DNA from: JANOSH01 sp031415695
Lineage (GTDB): Bacteria; Actinomycetota; Acidimicrobiia; Acidimicrobiales; Ilumatobacteraceae
Direction: 5' to 3'
Assembly: GCA_031415695.1 (NCBI GenBank)
Contig: JANOSH010000047.1
Location: forward strand, 310,001 to 374,000
Length of the DNA stretch: 64,000 bases
The notes below the pieces were generated by a model. That model saw nothing but the letters and a program-made list of their open reading frames with translations. It was not told the DNA's origin and did no database searches. Below are positions 1 through 7,394 of the stretch, piece by piece. Both the position numbers and the translations under genes were made by a program. How positions within the stretch are numbered: the stretch's first letter is position 1; each line of letters starts with the position of its first letter.

Positions 1-1293
1 AGGAAGCTCGCTGCGTATGGTCTTGTTGAGAACGGTGCCACTGACAGCGCCCATGACGGCGCCGCCGAGATTTCGGAAGAACATAATTGTGGCGGTGGCG
101 ACACCCATGTCGCGGGCCTCGCACGCGTTCTGGGTGGCAATCGACGTTGTGGTGTACGACGCCCCCATCCCCAGACCCATCAACGCCAGACACGGCACCA
201 GGTAACCGTACGGAGACGTACGAAAGATGGTCAACGACAAAGCAAACAGCCCGATGCCAGCAATGAAGGTGCCGCCAACCGGGAAACGTTTGTAGTAGCC
301 GCGTTTGGCGATGATTCGACCCGTGAGCGTCGACCCGATGACCACGCCGACCATCAACGGAAGCGTTCGTAACCCCGAACGGGTGGGCGACACAAAAAGC
401 GCGTCCTGAAAGTACACCGTCATGAAGTTGGTGCCACCGAAGCTGACGGCGCCGAGACAGACACCAAGCATCGACGACGACAAAACCACCCGGTTGCGAA
501 AGAGTCGCAGTGGAATCATTGGCTCGTCGGCACGGCTCTCCTGAACCACGAAGACGGTGAGCAGGACTGCCGCCACCGAGATCAGTAGCAGCGATGAACG
601 GTTGGTCAGGCTCGACCGACCCAACTCGAGGCCGATCATCAAACTAGTGAGTCCGAGAGCGAGTAGCAGAGCCCCCAACCAATCGAGGCGAGCCTGGCGG
701 CGAGCAAAGGGAAGCTTCAGCACCCGATGCGTTACGACCATGACCGCAGCGCACAACGGCAGGTTCAAATAGAAGATCCACGGCCACGACCAGCGATCGA
801 TGATGACCCCGCCGAGCACCGGACCCAGGAAGGCTGCTCCGGCGAAAGCCATCGTGAAATACCCGATGTATCGGCCACGCTCTCGTGGCGACAGAACATC
901 ACCAATGATCGCAAATGCCAACGCCTGGATGGCTCCGCCGCCTACGCCTTGGAAGGCTCTTGCGGCTACCAGTTGCCAGATCGACTGCGACAAACCACAC
1001 AAAACAGATGCAATGGCGAACGTACCCATTGCAAACTGGAACACGCTGCGCCGACCGTACAGATCGGACAACTTGCCGAGCAACGGCGTCGAGATCGTGG
1101 ACGTGACAATGTAGGCGGTAATGACCCACGACAGTTGCTCGAAAGCGTTGAACTGACCGGCAATTGTGGGCAAAGCAGTCACCAAGATGTTGGTGTCTAG
1201 TGCGGCGAGCGATACCGCGGCAATGAGCGCCCCCAAGAGCTGATGGAGCTGGGCCTTTTGGAGGCCCGACGCCGTGGTCGCAGTTGTGGTCAC
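1..1293 (-). CDS. MFS drug-efflux transporter (DHA2/EmrB-QacA type), truncated at left edge
   Basis: The reverse strand from 1293 to the window edge is one open frame of 431 codons without a stop, so the 3' end lies outside. It reads as a 14-helix proton-driven multidrug exporter: the N-terminus has the D-T-N-I first-helix signature (LAALDTNILVTALPTIA), then motif A around GKLSDLYGRR, then GPVLGGVI of motif C. The GTG start at 1293 is chosen because TAGCGT lies 7 nt upstream, as in other leaderless genes here. It diverges from the DoxX gene with only 24 bp between start codons, and the shared promoter holds an inverted repeat that could bind a regulator. Substrate unknown. Confidence 0.85.
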   Translation of the reverse strand, partial: MTTTATTASGLQKAQLHQLLGALIAAVSLAALDTNILVTALPTIAGQFNAFEQLSWVITAYIVTSTISTPLLGKLSDLYGRRSVFQFAMGTFAIASVLCGLSQSIWQLVAARAFQGVGGGAIQALAFAIIGDVLSPRERGRYIGYFTMAFAGAAFLGPVLGGVIIDRWSWPWIFYLNLPLCAAVMVVTHRVLKLPFARRQARLDWLGALLLALGLTSLMIGLELGRSSLTNRSSLLLISVAAVLLTVFVVQESRADEPMIPLRLFRNRVVLSSSMLGVCLGAVSFGGTNFMTVYFQDALFVSPTRSGLRTLPLMVGVVIGSTLTGRIIAKRGYYKRFPVGGTFIAGIGLFALSLTIFRTSPYGYLVPCLALMGLGMGASYTTTSIATQNACEARDMGVATATIMFFRNLGGAVMGAVSGTVLNKTIRSELP

Positions 1294-1300
1294 TGCAATG

Positions 1301-1306
1301 ACGCTA
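1301..1306 (-). promoter_or_regulatory. -10 element of the MFS transporter gene
   Basis: TAGCGT on the minus strand, 7 nt before the GTG start at 1293; predicts a leaderless transcript. Confidence 0.5.
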
Positions 1307-1310
1307 CATT
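1305..1310 (+). promoter_or_regulatory. -10 element of the doxX-like gene
   Basis: TACATT followed by 7 nt and ATG at 1318. It overlaps the divergent -10 by two bases. Confidence 0.5.
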
Positions 1311-1317
1311 CAGCGTC

Positions 1318-1821
1318 ATGAATCAACTGGACTTAGCGCTCCTGATCTTGCGCGTCGCACTCGGTGCGACCATTGCCGTGCACGGCATCAACAAGGTTAA
1401 GGGTGGACTCGCGGGGACAGGCCAATGGTTCGAGTCGATGGGCATGCGGCCCGGTCGGATCCATGGCCCGCTCGCCGCTTTCACAGAAATCGGTGCCGGC
1501 GCCATGATCGTGGCCGGGTTGTTGCTGCCGCTCGCCTGTGCCGCCATGGTCAGCCTGATGTTGGTTGCGATTTGGGTAGCCCACCGCAAAAACGGCTTCT
1601 TCATCTTCAACAAAGACGGTGGTTGGGAGTACTGCGCGTTCCTAGCGGCAACTGCGGTGTCGCTCGGCATGCTCGGTGCGGGCCGTTGGTCGCTGGACTG
1701 CTGGCTTGATATTCACATCACCGGATGGAACCGCACCCTGATCACCGTTGGTGTAGGTCTGGTGTCAGCCGTTTCTTTGCTGGCAGCGTGCTACCGCACA
1801 CCACCAGCAAAGCCAACATAG
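1318..1821 (+). CDS. DoxX family membrane protein
   Basis: A 167-residue integral membrane protein with about four hydrophobic helices. The opening (LILRVALGATIAVHGINKVKGG) and the FxxMGMRPG stretch after helix 1 are typical of DoxX/quinol-oxidase-subunit-like proteins. These sit in the cytoplasmic membrane and are often linked to oxidative or thiol stress, but their biochemical role is poorly defined. The start at 1318 is preferred over an in-frame ATG at 1243 because a TACATT -10 lies 7 nt upstream and because 1243 would lie inside the divergent MFS gene. Pairing with an exporter under one bidirectional promoter suggests a shared stress response (inference). Confidence 0.8.
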   Translation: MNQLDLALLILRVALGATIAVHGINKVKGGLAGTGQWFESMGMRPGRIHGPLAAFTEIGAGAMIVAGLLLPLACAAMVSLMLVAIWVAHRKNGFFIFNKDGGWEYCAFLAATAVSLGMLGAGRWSLDCWLDIHITGWNRTLITVGVGLVSAVSLLAACYRTPPAKPT

Positions 1822-1839
1822 GCCGACTTTCTGCGTGAC

Positions 1840-2364
1840 CTAAACGTTTCGTCCGAGGAACTTGAGGAACTCGGTTTGCAAATCGTCGCCGTCGGACGGT
1901 TCGATTTTGTCGCCAAAAACGCCAGGCCGACGAATAGCGCCATCCATCGGCTTGAGCCCGCTGTAGCCACCGGCCACGGCGTCTTTGTCTAGCCGCTCGT
2001 CGCCACCGACCGAACGAGCCAGGTCCCAGGTGTGCACTAGAACGTCGTTGCACAACAAACGGCCGATCATGTCGCGTGTAGGCATCGGACCGAACGGGCC
2101 AGGTACCTCGGCGTCGAGGTCGAGCGTTCCTGCAGTGGCCTCGAAATCGGTCCTCACCAGGTTCCAAGCGGTCACAATGTTGTCATCGGGTCCAATTTCC
2201 TGCCCGCAGAAACGGCCCACGTTGTTACCGACGTGCACGACAACGTCGCGGGCGGTCCACTCGCTACAGGGCGATTGGTTCGACCATGAGGCTTCGGGGG
2301 TGGCTTGTACTCGTGCGTCGAACTGATTGAGGAGATGGGTGAAACGTGTGATGACAGGATCCAT
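1840..2364 (-). CDS. TIGR03086-type DinB / maleylpyruvate isomerase-like protein
   Basis: A 174-residue protein of the DinB/YfiT superfamily, the four-helix metal-binding fold that in actinobacteria includes mycothiol-dependent maleylpyruvate isomerase. The hallmark segments are PCSEWTARDVVVHVG (first metal His region, about residues 33-47) and NDVLVHTWDLARSVG (about 111-125), with a conserved His and Asp. The ATG at 2364 is preferred over upstream starts because TAACGT sits 7 nt before it on the minus strand. It diverges from selD, and their -10 elements overlap by two bases. The enzymatic substrate is unknown; a mycothiol-dependent transferase or isomerase role is family knowledge, not shown here. 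Confidence 0.8.
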   Translation of the reverse strand: MDPVITRFTHLLNQFDARVQATPEASWSNQSPCSEWTARDVVVHVGNNVGRFCGQEIGPDDNIVTAWNLVRTDFEATAGTLDLDAEVPGPFGPMPTRDMIGRLLCNDVLVHTWDLARSVGGDERLDKDAVAGGYSGLKPMDGAIRRPGVFGDKIEPSDGDDLQTEFLKFLGRNV

Positions 2365-2371
2365 ACCCTGC

Positions 2372-2377
2372 ACGTTA
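2372..2377 (-). promoter_or_regulatory. -10 element of the DinB-like gene
   Basis: TAACGT on the minus strand, 7 nt before ATG at 2364; leaderless arrangement. Confidence 0.5.
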
Positions 2378-2381
2378 CCCT
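2376..2381 (+). promoter_or_regulatory. -10 element of selD
   Basis: TACCCT followed by 8 nt and the ATG at 2390. It supports the long, selenocysteine-containing start of SelD rather than the GTG at 2474. Confidence 0.5.
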
Positions 2382-2389
2382 TATAGGCG

Positions 2390-3403
2390 ATGACTTCCGA
2401 CATGATCCGGCTGACGCAATACAGCCACGGGGCTGGTTGAGCCTCCAAGATCGGTCCGGCCGATCTCGCGCACGTGTTGCGCCCTCTCGAATCTGCGTCG
2501 CATCCCGATCTTCTTGTTGGGTTGCTGCACGGTGACGACGCTGCGGTGTGGCGTCGTCCCGACGGACGCGCCCTCATTGCCACCGTCGACTTCTTCACGC
2601 CCATCGTTGATGATGCCTTCACCTGGGGGGCCATTAGCGCAGCCAACTCGGCCAGCGACGTGTACGCCATGGGCGGCGAGCCGCTGTTCGCCCTCAACGT
2701 CGTGGCATGGCCCAAGGATGTCTTGCCTCTCTCGTTGCTCGGCGACGTGCTGGCCGGGGCATCGGCAACTGCAACCGAGGGCGGCTGGCTTGTCGTTGGC
2801 GGGCATACCATCGATGGTCCCGAGCCCATGTTTGGTCAAGTGGTCATTGGCGAGGCCGCCGCCGACGAAATCCTGACAAATGTCGGCGCCCGGGCCGGCG
2901 ACTGGCTTGTACTCACCAAGCCCCTAGGTACTGGTGTTATCTCGACCGCACTGAAACGACTTGAGTCCAAGAGTGCCGCTCTGACCGCCAGTTACCAGGC
3001 CGCTGTTGCGTCCATGACCACGCTCAACTCCGGTGCGGCGCAAGTCGCCCGGGCCGCGTCAGCTAGCGCCTGCACCGATGTCACCGGGTTCGGTCTAGCT
3101 GGCCACCTACACAAGATGGCCCTTGGCAGTGGTGTCGCCGTCGACCTCGACATGGCTGCGTTGCCGCTGTTGCCTGGCGTCCACCAGCTCATCGACGACG
3201 GATTCGTGCCGGGTGGAACCCACAGAAACCTCGAATGGCTCTCCGAGCATCTCACGGGCGGATCGCAACGTGATCGGTTGGTGGTCGCCGACCCACAAAC
3301 ATCGGGCGGTTTGTTGTTCGCGTGTGCCACCCCGCCGGCTGGCGCCACAGTCATCGGGCGATGCATTGCGGGAACACCGGGCCAGATTAGAATTCATTTA
3401 TGA
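2390..3403 (+). CDS. selD: Selenophosphate synthase SelD, a selenoprotein with Sec17 encoded by TGA (2438-2440)
   Basis: SelD makes selenophosphate, the selenium donor for selenocysteine and selenouridine, from selenide and ATP. Read from ATG 2390 with TGA 2438-2440 as selenocysteine, the protein has 337 residues and begins MTSDMIRLTQYSHGAG-U-ASK. This matches E. coli SelD position for position, with Sec at catalytic Cys17 and Lys at essential Lys20. Downstream are the ATP-binding signatures DDAAVW, TVDFFTPIVDD, SASDVYAMGG, GGHTIDGPEP and TDVTGFGLAGHL. A gene caller that treats TGA as stop would start at GTG 2474 and lose 28 residues including the whole active-site loop. A stem-loop just after the TGA is a candidate SECIS. 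The 3' end overlaps the next gene by ATGA. Confidence 0.93.
2448..2466 (+). promoter_or_regulatory. Candidate bacterial SECIS stem-loop of selD
   Basis: Beginning 7 nt after the in-frame TGA, AGATCGG (2448-2454) pairs perfectly with CCGATCT (2460-2466) around a 5-nt loop. If the two closing G-C pairs open, the loop starts with GGU, as SelB-binding bacterial SECIS loops often do. SelB would bind here to deliver Sec-tRNA. The pairing is seen; the function is inferred. Confidence 0.6.
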
Positions 3404-3822
3404 AGGCCGTTGTCATCTACGAAAGCCTCACTGGAAACACCCGCAAGCTGTCGGGCCTCATCGGCGACGAGTTGCGCACGCGCGGCGTCGACACGGTTGT
3501 GTGTCCTATTACCCAAATCGATTTACAGGCATTGTCAGAGGCCGATGTTGTCTTTGTCGGCTCATGGACCGACGGGGTGTTCGCGCTCGGCCAACGGCCC
3601 GGCCGAGCCGCTCGCATCCAGACCATGCCTGCGCTCGGCGGCAAAGATGTGTTTGCGTTCTGCACCTACGCAATCAATCCGGGCAAGGTGCTCGACAAGA
3701 TGCGTCGGCTGCTCGAATTCCGCGGGGCACGAGTCAGCGGCGGGCTCGCCATCCATCGAAATCGGCTCGATGCCGGGGCCGTCGAATTGGTCCAAGGTGC
3801 ACTCGCGGCCGTACACGCATGA
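3400..3822 (+). CDS. Flavodoxin-domain protein coupled to selD
   Basis: A 140-residue cytoplasmic protein with a flavodoxin fold: MKAVVIYESLTGNTRKL at the N-terminus carries the FMN phosphate-binding loop (T/S-x-T-G-x-T type, residues 8-14), and ADVVFVGSWTDG and AFCTYAINPGK match the later FMN-contacting loops. It probably binds FMN and transfers electrons. The start overlaps the selD stop by ATGA and its own stop overlaps the next gene by ATGA, so the three genes are translationally coupled. The partner is unknown. Coupling to selD invites a role in selenium reduction, but that is inference only. Confidence 0.8.
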   Translation: MKAVVIYESLTGNTRKLSGLIGDELRTRGVDTVVCPITQIDLQALSEADVVFVGSWTDGVFALGQRPGRAARIQTMPALGGKDVFAFCTYAINPGKVLDKMRRLLEFRGARVSGGLAIHRNRLDAGAVELVQGALAAVHA

Positions 3823-5336
3823 GGGCCGCGGCTCTCGCCGCCCTCGTTCTGTTTTCAGCGTGCACGCAGGCGCGTAGCACTCCGGTGGCAGTCGCCACGT
3901 CGGTCGGTGCCACCTCGAGCTCAAAGCCGACGACGAGTGCAGCAACCACCACCATCACCGCCACAACCGCCACCACAACGCCGACGACGCCTGCTCCTCG
4001 TATTACATCCACGTCAACAACTGTGCCGATACCTGCGGTGACTGGGTCCACCGAGTCGACCGACACGCTGTTCCCCGACCTCGGCAACGGTGGATACGAC
4101 GTGCGGCACTACACGCTCGAGGTCGATTGGAACCCCGCCGACAAGCTCCTCACCGGCACGACCACTGTCGAGGCCAACGCGCTTGCGCCGCTTGCTAGTT
4201 ACTCGCTCGACCTTGCAGGCTTTACCGTCAGCCAGGTAACCGTCGATGGCGCCGTTACGCCATTCGATCGCGTCGGCGATGAACTCATCATCACCCCCAC
4301 CAAAGCCGTGTCGGGCCGTTTCACCACAACAGTGTCCTATAGCGGTGAACCGACATTTGGCAGCGATAGCGCCAACCGCGGATTGGGGTGGGTGTCAACG
4401 ACGAAGGGATCCTACGTACTGGCCGAGCCCGGCGGCGCACATCACTGGTTTGCCTGCAACGACCATCCGAGTGACAAGGCCACGTACACCATCATCGTGA
4501 CAGTGCCCGAGTCCCTTTCGGCGGTGGCCAACGGCAAGTTGGTGTCGCAAACTCCAGGTCGTTTCGTCTACGAAGCCGTAGATCCCATGGCAACGTATCT
4601 GGTCAACGTGGTCACCGGACGCTACGTGGTCACCCAGGCCACAGGCCCACATGGGCTTGTGCTTACCCAGGTTGATCCAGTCGATCGAGCTGAACGCGGC
4701 GACTTTCTACCGATCACGTCGGAGATGCTTGCGTACTTCGAAACCTTGATCGGCCCCTACCCGTTAGAGCGCTACGGGATTGTGCTCGCCGATTCGATCC
4801 GTGGCGTGGCCATGGAAAGCCAAACGCTGTCCATGTTCGCTGCGGGCGACATGGACGGTGGCCGCGGCGACGACGAGTTGTTTCTTGCTCACGAACTCGC
4901 CCATCAGTGGTTCGGCAACGCCGTAACACTCGGGAGATGGCAGGACATCTGGTTGAACGAGAGTTTCGCCACCTACGGCGAGTGGCTGTGGAGCTACCGC
5001 AACGACCCGGCACGGTTGGAAGCGATAGCGGAAACCTTTCGCCGATCGTCTGCATCAGATCGACGACAGGCCGGAAGCACCGGGACACCAAAGGTCGATT
5101 CATTGTTCGGTCGTACCGTTTACAACGGGGGAGCAGTGGTGCTTCACGCACTTCGCAAGCACGTGGGCGACGGCGTGTTTTTCTCGATTTTACGCACCTG
5201 GGTCGACACATACTCCGGCAAGTCGGCAACAACCCAGGACTTCGTGGCGCTGGCCTCCCAAGTCACCGGCAACGACTTGAGCGCGTTCCTTACGACGTGG
5301 CTTGAATCACCGACATTGCCACCGTTCCCCGCTTAG
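3819..5336 (+). CDS. M1-family zinc aminopeptidase, lipoprotein
   Basis: A 505-residue exported gluzincin. The N-terminus is a lipoprotein signal with lipobox FSAC (Cys15), followed by a Thr/Ser/Pro-rich linker to about residue 80. Then come the M1 N-terminal beta domain and the catalytic domain with HELAH (358-362) and the third zinc ligand in NES (Glu381), giving the canonical HExxH-x18-E. The exopeptidase motif normally GAMEN reads GVAMES. The C-terminal helical domain of large M1 enzymes is absent; the protein ends soon after the catalytic domain, as in many short actinobacterial members. It likely trims peptides at the outer face of the membrane. Start at 3819 overlaps the previous stop (ATGA). 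Confidence 0.88.
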   Translation: MRAAALAALVLFSACTQARSTPVAVATSVGATSSSKPTTSAATTTITATTATTTPTTPAPRITSTSTTVPIPAVTGSTESTDTLFPDLGNGGYDVRHYTLEVDWNPADKLLTGTTTVEANALAPLASYSLDLAGFTVSQVTVDGAVTPFDRVGDELIITPTKAVSGRFTTTVSYSGEPTFGSDSANRGLGWVSTTKGSYVLAEPGGAHHWFACNDHPSDKATYTIIVTVPESLSAVANGKLVSQTPGRFVYEAVDPMATYLVNVVTGRYVVTQATGPHGLVLTQVDPVDRAERGDFLPITSEMLAYFETLIGPYPLERYGIVLADSIRGVAMESQTLSMFAAGDMDGGRGDDELFLAHELAHQWFGNAVTLGRWQDIWLNESFATYGEWLWSYRNDPARLEAIAETFRRSSASDRRQAGSTGTPKVDSLFGRTVYNGGAVVLHALRKHVGDGVFFSILRTWVDTYSGKSATTQDFVALASQVTGNDLSAFLTTWLESPTLPPFPA

Positions 5337-5358
5337 CCTAGACCGCAGGCTGCCAACG

Positions 5359-5379
5359 GCCGACGCCTAATTGGTCGGC
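5359..5379 (+). terminator. Possible weak terminator after the M1 peptidase gene
   Basis: GCCGAC (5359-5364) and GTCGGC (5374-5379) form a 6-bp stem with a 9-nt loop, 23 bp after the peptidase stop codon. There is no T tract. Confidence 0.3.
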
Positions 5380-5431
5380 ATCTCATCGACGCCGGTGCGT
5401 ACGGTGCGACGCTCAACCAGAAAGTCAGCCA

Positions 5432-5980
5432 ATGAACGTCCAGATCGCTACCGACGGGAAAGTACTAGTCCTCGATATGTCCTACCGACCCAATAGCGTG
5501 GTCGCGTGGCAACGCGCCATTGAGCTGTTGTTGAACGGCCGGGCCGAGGCAGTTGTCGAGCTTGAACGCATCATCTCGTCACCATCGGTCGCCGTGTTCC
5601 TGCCGTCGACTATCCGGCTACGAGTGCCCACCAACTGGGTGCAACTCCATCGGACTCGAGCACGAAAGCGCGCCATCCACGAGCGTGACCGATGGACGTG
5701 CGGGTACTGCGGTTTTCGGGCCATCCAGTCGATGCGACTTCTGATGACAATTGACCATATTTACCCCCGAAGCCGGGGTGGTTCGCTCGACGATCCCATC
5801 AACATGATCTCGGCTTGTGGTCCGTGCAATCAACGAAAGATGGACCGAACACCCGAGGAAGCTCGGATGCCGTTGTTGTTCCCGGCCCGAGAACTCACGT
5901 GGAACGACCGGACGGTGTTCGCCTTGACCCGAGGCCGGACTTTGCCGCCAGACTGGGAACCGTTCTTCCAAGCGGCCTGA
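5432..5980 (+). CDS. HNH endonuclease family protein
   Basis: A 182-residue protein whose C-terminal half is an HNH nuclease module with a treble-clef zinc site: Cys90 and Cys93 (CGYC), the catalytic DH pair in IDHIYPRSRGG (Asp108-His109), Cys129 and Cys132 (CGPC) and Asn133. The first 80 residues form an extra N-terminal domain found in stand-alone actinobacterial HNH proteins, often annotated HNH_5. The target is unknown; such proteins occur as lone chromosomal genes and need not be restriction enzymes. TACGGT at 5400-5405 could be its -10, giving a short leader. No methylase or mobile gene is adjacent. Confidence 0.82.
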   Translation: MNVQIATDGKVLVLDMSYRPNSVVAWQRAIELLLNGRAEAVVELERIISSPSVAVFLPSTIRLRVPTNWVQLHRTRARKRAIHERDRWTCGYCGFRAIQSMRLLMTIDHIYPRSRGGSLDDPINMISACGPCNQRKMDRTPEEARMPLLFPARELTWNDRTVFALTRGRTLPPDWEPFFQAA

Positions 5981-5983
5981 ACA

Positions 5984-6017
5984 GCAACTCGCCGAGTTCA
6001 CAGGCTCGGCGGGTTGC
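5984..6017. terminator. Bidirectional hairpin terminator
   Basis: Between two convergent genes, 5984-5996 pairs with 6005-6017 as a 13-bp stem with one T-G wobble and an 8-nt loop. There is no clear T run, as is common in high-GC actinobacteria. Confidence 0.6.
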
Positions 6018-6027
6018 GCTGCTGTGG

Positions 6028-6642
6028 TCAGTCAGTTGCTCCACGAATAAAGGTTCCTCGTGAAAAGGCAATGCGTTGCTGGCCGTGCCAGACCTCGGCA
6101 ACGATGAACAGCTTGCGACCCATGGCGTTGTCGAGCCACGCTTTCAGTACCAACGGCACGTGCAGGGGCATAGGGGCCTCGTATCGAACCGTGAGTTCAC
6201 CCGTGAACGCAGCCGTTTGCTCCGTATGCAGTACGTAACCGCTGATGTCGTCGAGGAGCCCGGCGACAATGCCCCCATGGCTACGACCCGGTGCGCCTTC
6301 GTGGCCTGCACCGAGTGTCACCAAACCCTCGACTCCTGCGTCGGATCGACGCACCACGATGTTGGTGCCCCACGGACTGCCCGGCCCGCTGAACGGGCGA
6401 AACTCGTGAGTCGACAACACCGAGCCGACCGGGACAAGCGCAGCATCGTTGCGGCTCATGTCACCAGGTTCGCGTACGCGAACCTGGTGGAGTTCGAATC
6501 GGTCAGCAAGCGCATGAAGTTGCGCTGTGGCGTCGGCGATCAACTGCTCGTCGCCTGAGTAACGAACCGTTCCGTGAGAGAGTCGGCCCAGCTGTACTGC
6601 GAGTTGCTGTCGAGCGACCGCAAGCTCGGAGTCCTCGATCAT
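6028..6642 (-). CDS. PaaI/YdiI-like hotdog-fold thioesterase
   Basis: A 204-residue protein whose C-terminal two thirds is a hotdog domain; GAPGRSHGGIVAGLLDDISG carries the HGG-x-LLDD signature of PaaI-type acyl-CoA thioesterases. The N-terminal 60 residues are helical and unassigned. It probably hydrolyses an acyl- or aryl-CoA. I place the start at ATG 6642 (MIEDSEL) because it overlaps the stop of the upstream gene by ATGA, implying translational coupling; an in-frame ATG at 6714 would overlap that gene by 76 bp. Substrate unknown. Confidence 0.8.
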   Translation of the reverse strand: MIEDSELAVARQQLAVQLGRLSHGTVRYSGDEQLIADATAQLHALADRFELHQVRVREPGDMSRNDAALVPVGSVLSTHEFRPFSGPGSPWGTNIVVRRSDAGVEGLVTLGAGHEGAPGRSHGGIVAGLLDDISGYVLHTEQTAAFTGELTVRYEAPMPLHVPLVLKAWLDNAMGRKLFIVAEVWHGQQRIAFSRGTFIRGATD

Positions 6643-7331
6643 TCGTCGATATCCAACGACGGCAGTGGCATATGAAAGATGCCCCCTTCGAGGTTCCGCC
6701 ATGATCCCACCCACCCGTAGCGGTCGACCTGCGCCGGGCTACGCCGGCTGCCAAGCAGCCGAAACAACTCCCACGTACCGTTGGTGTGGTCGGTCAGATC
6801 GAGGGACACTGTGGGATCGGTCGAGCCGGCGCTCCACTCGCCATCGGATGAAACTACGGTGATCGAACCGCGGCCTAGACGCTTCAGATCGCTGCTCAGC
6901 AACAACCGCTCAAACGCCATCGAGATGACGACCCCGCGGCCATCTCGTCCACCGGGGCGACCAAGGGCATGGCGGATGTCGTGTTCGTGGGCCACGGCAT
7001 CAAGAAGCAGCCCGGCAATGCGGCCTCCCTGCGCAGCCATGAGCTTCTGAAACTCAGGCGTGGCCTCAGCCCATTCATCGAGCAACGCATCTATAGGGCG
7101 GCCACGACGAATGGCGATGTCGGCGTCGACCCATCCTTGTGCGTCGGCTCCAGGAAGGTTCCCCGCGAGCAGCGACACCGGAATGCCTGCAAGGTGGCCG
7201 CACGCGTCGGCCACGGTCCAATCGGGGCACGTTGGGATCACGACGTCAGCGTCGACTTGAGTGAGCAGATCTCCAATCCGTTGGCGGCAACGGTCATATT
7301 CAAAAGCGCATTCTTCCCAGTCGATAACCAT
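6639..7331 (-). CDS. DinB / maleylpyruvate isomerase N-terminal family protein
   Basis: A 230-residue actinobacterial protein of the TIGR03083/MDMPI type. PTCPDWTVADACGHLAG (about residues 33-49) and LLLDAVAHEHDIRHALG (about 107-123) hold the conserved metal-binding His/Asp residues, and the C-terminal half (from about residue 130) resembles the MDMPI C-terminal domain. Members act as, or resemble, mycothiol-dependent isomerases and transferases. The gene is coupled by an ATGA overlap to the downstream thioesterase, suggesting a joint pathway for an organic acid or CoA ester. This is the second DinB-type gene in the window. Confidence 0.8.
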   Translation of the reverse strand: MVIDWEECAFEYDRCRQRIGDLLTQVDADVVIPTCPDWTVADACGHLAGIPVSLLAGNLPGADAQGWVDADIAIRRGRPIDALLDEWAEATPEFQKLMAAQGGRIAGLLLDAVAHEHDIRHALGRPGGRDGRGVVISMAFERLLLSSDLKRLGRGSITVVSSDGEWSAGSTDPTVSLDLTDHTNGTWELFRLLGSRRSPAQVDRYGWVGSWRNLEGGIFHMPLPSLDIDE

Positions 7332-7380
7332 GACGCGATAGTGACCGATCGGCCTACGCTACGACGAACTCGATGGGTAC

Positions 7381-7386
7381 TACGGT
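7381..7386 (+). promoter_or_regulatory. -10 element of uppP
   Basis: TACGGT followed by 8 nt and GTG at 7395; leaderless arrangement that decides the start. Confidence 0.45.
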
Positions 7387-7394
7387 TGAAGATC

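Larger units (their letters stand above)
1298..1319. promoter_or_regulatory. Inverted repeat covering two divergent -10 elements
   Basis: ATGACGCT (1298-1305) and AGCGTCAT (1312-1319) are perfect 8-bp inverted arms around a 6-bp spacer. The repeat covers the -10 of the MFS gene (TAGCGT, 1306 to 1301 on the minus strand), that of doxX (TACATT, 1305-1310) and the first two bases of the doxX start codon. A dimeric repressor here would switch off both genes. The operator role is inference. Confidence 0.55.

Noticed and set aside
2474..3403. SelD starting at GTG 2474
   Set aside because: It would lack the active-site loop. The frame continues upstream through one TGA into a perfect SelD N-terminus with a promoter in front of it.
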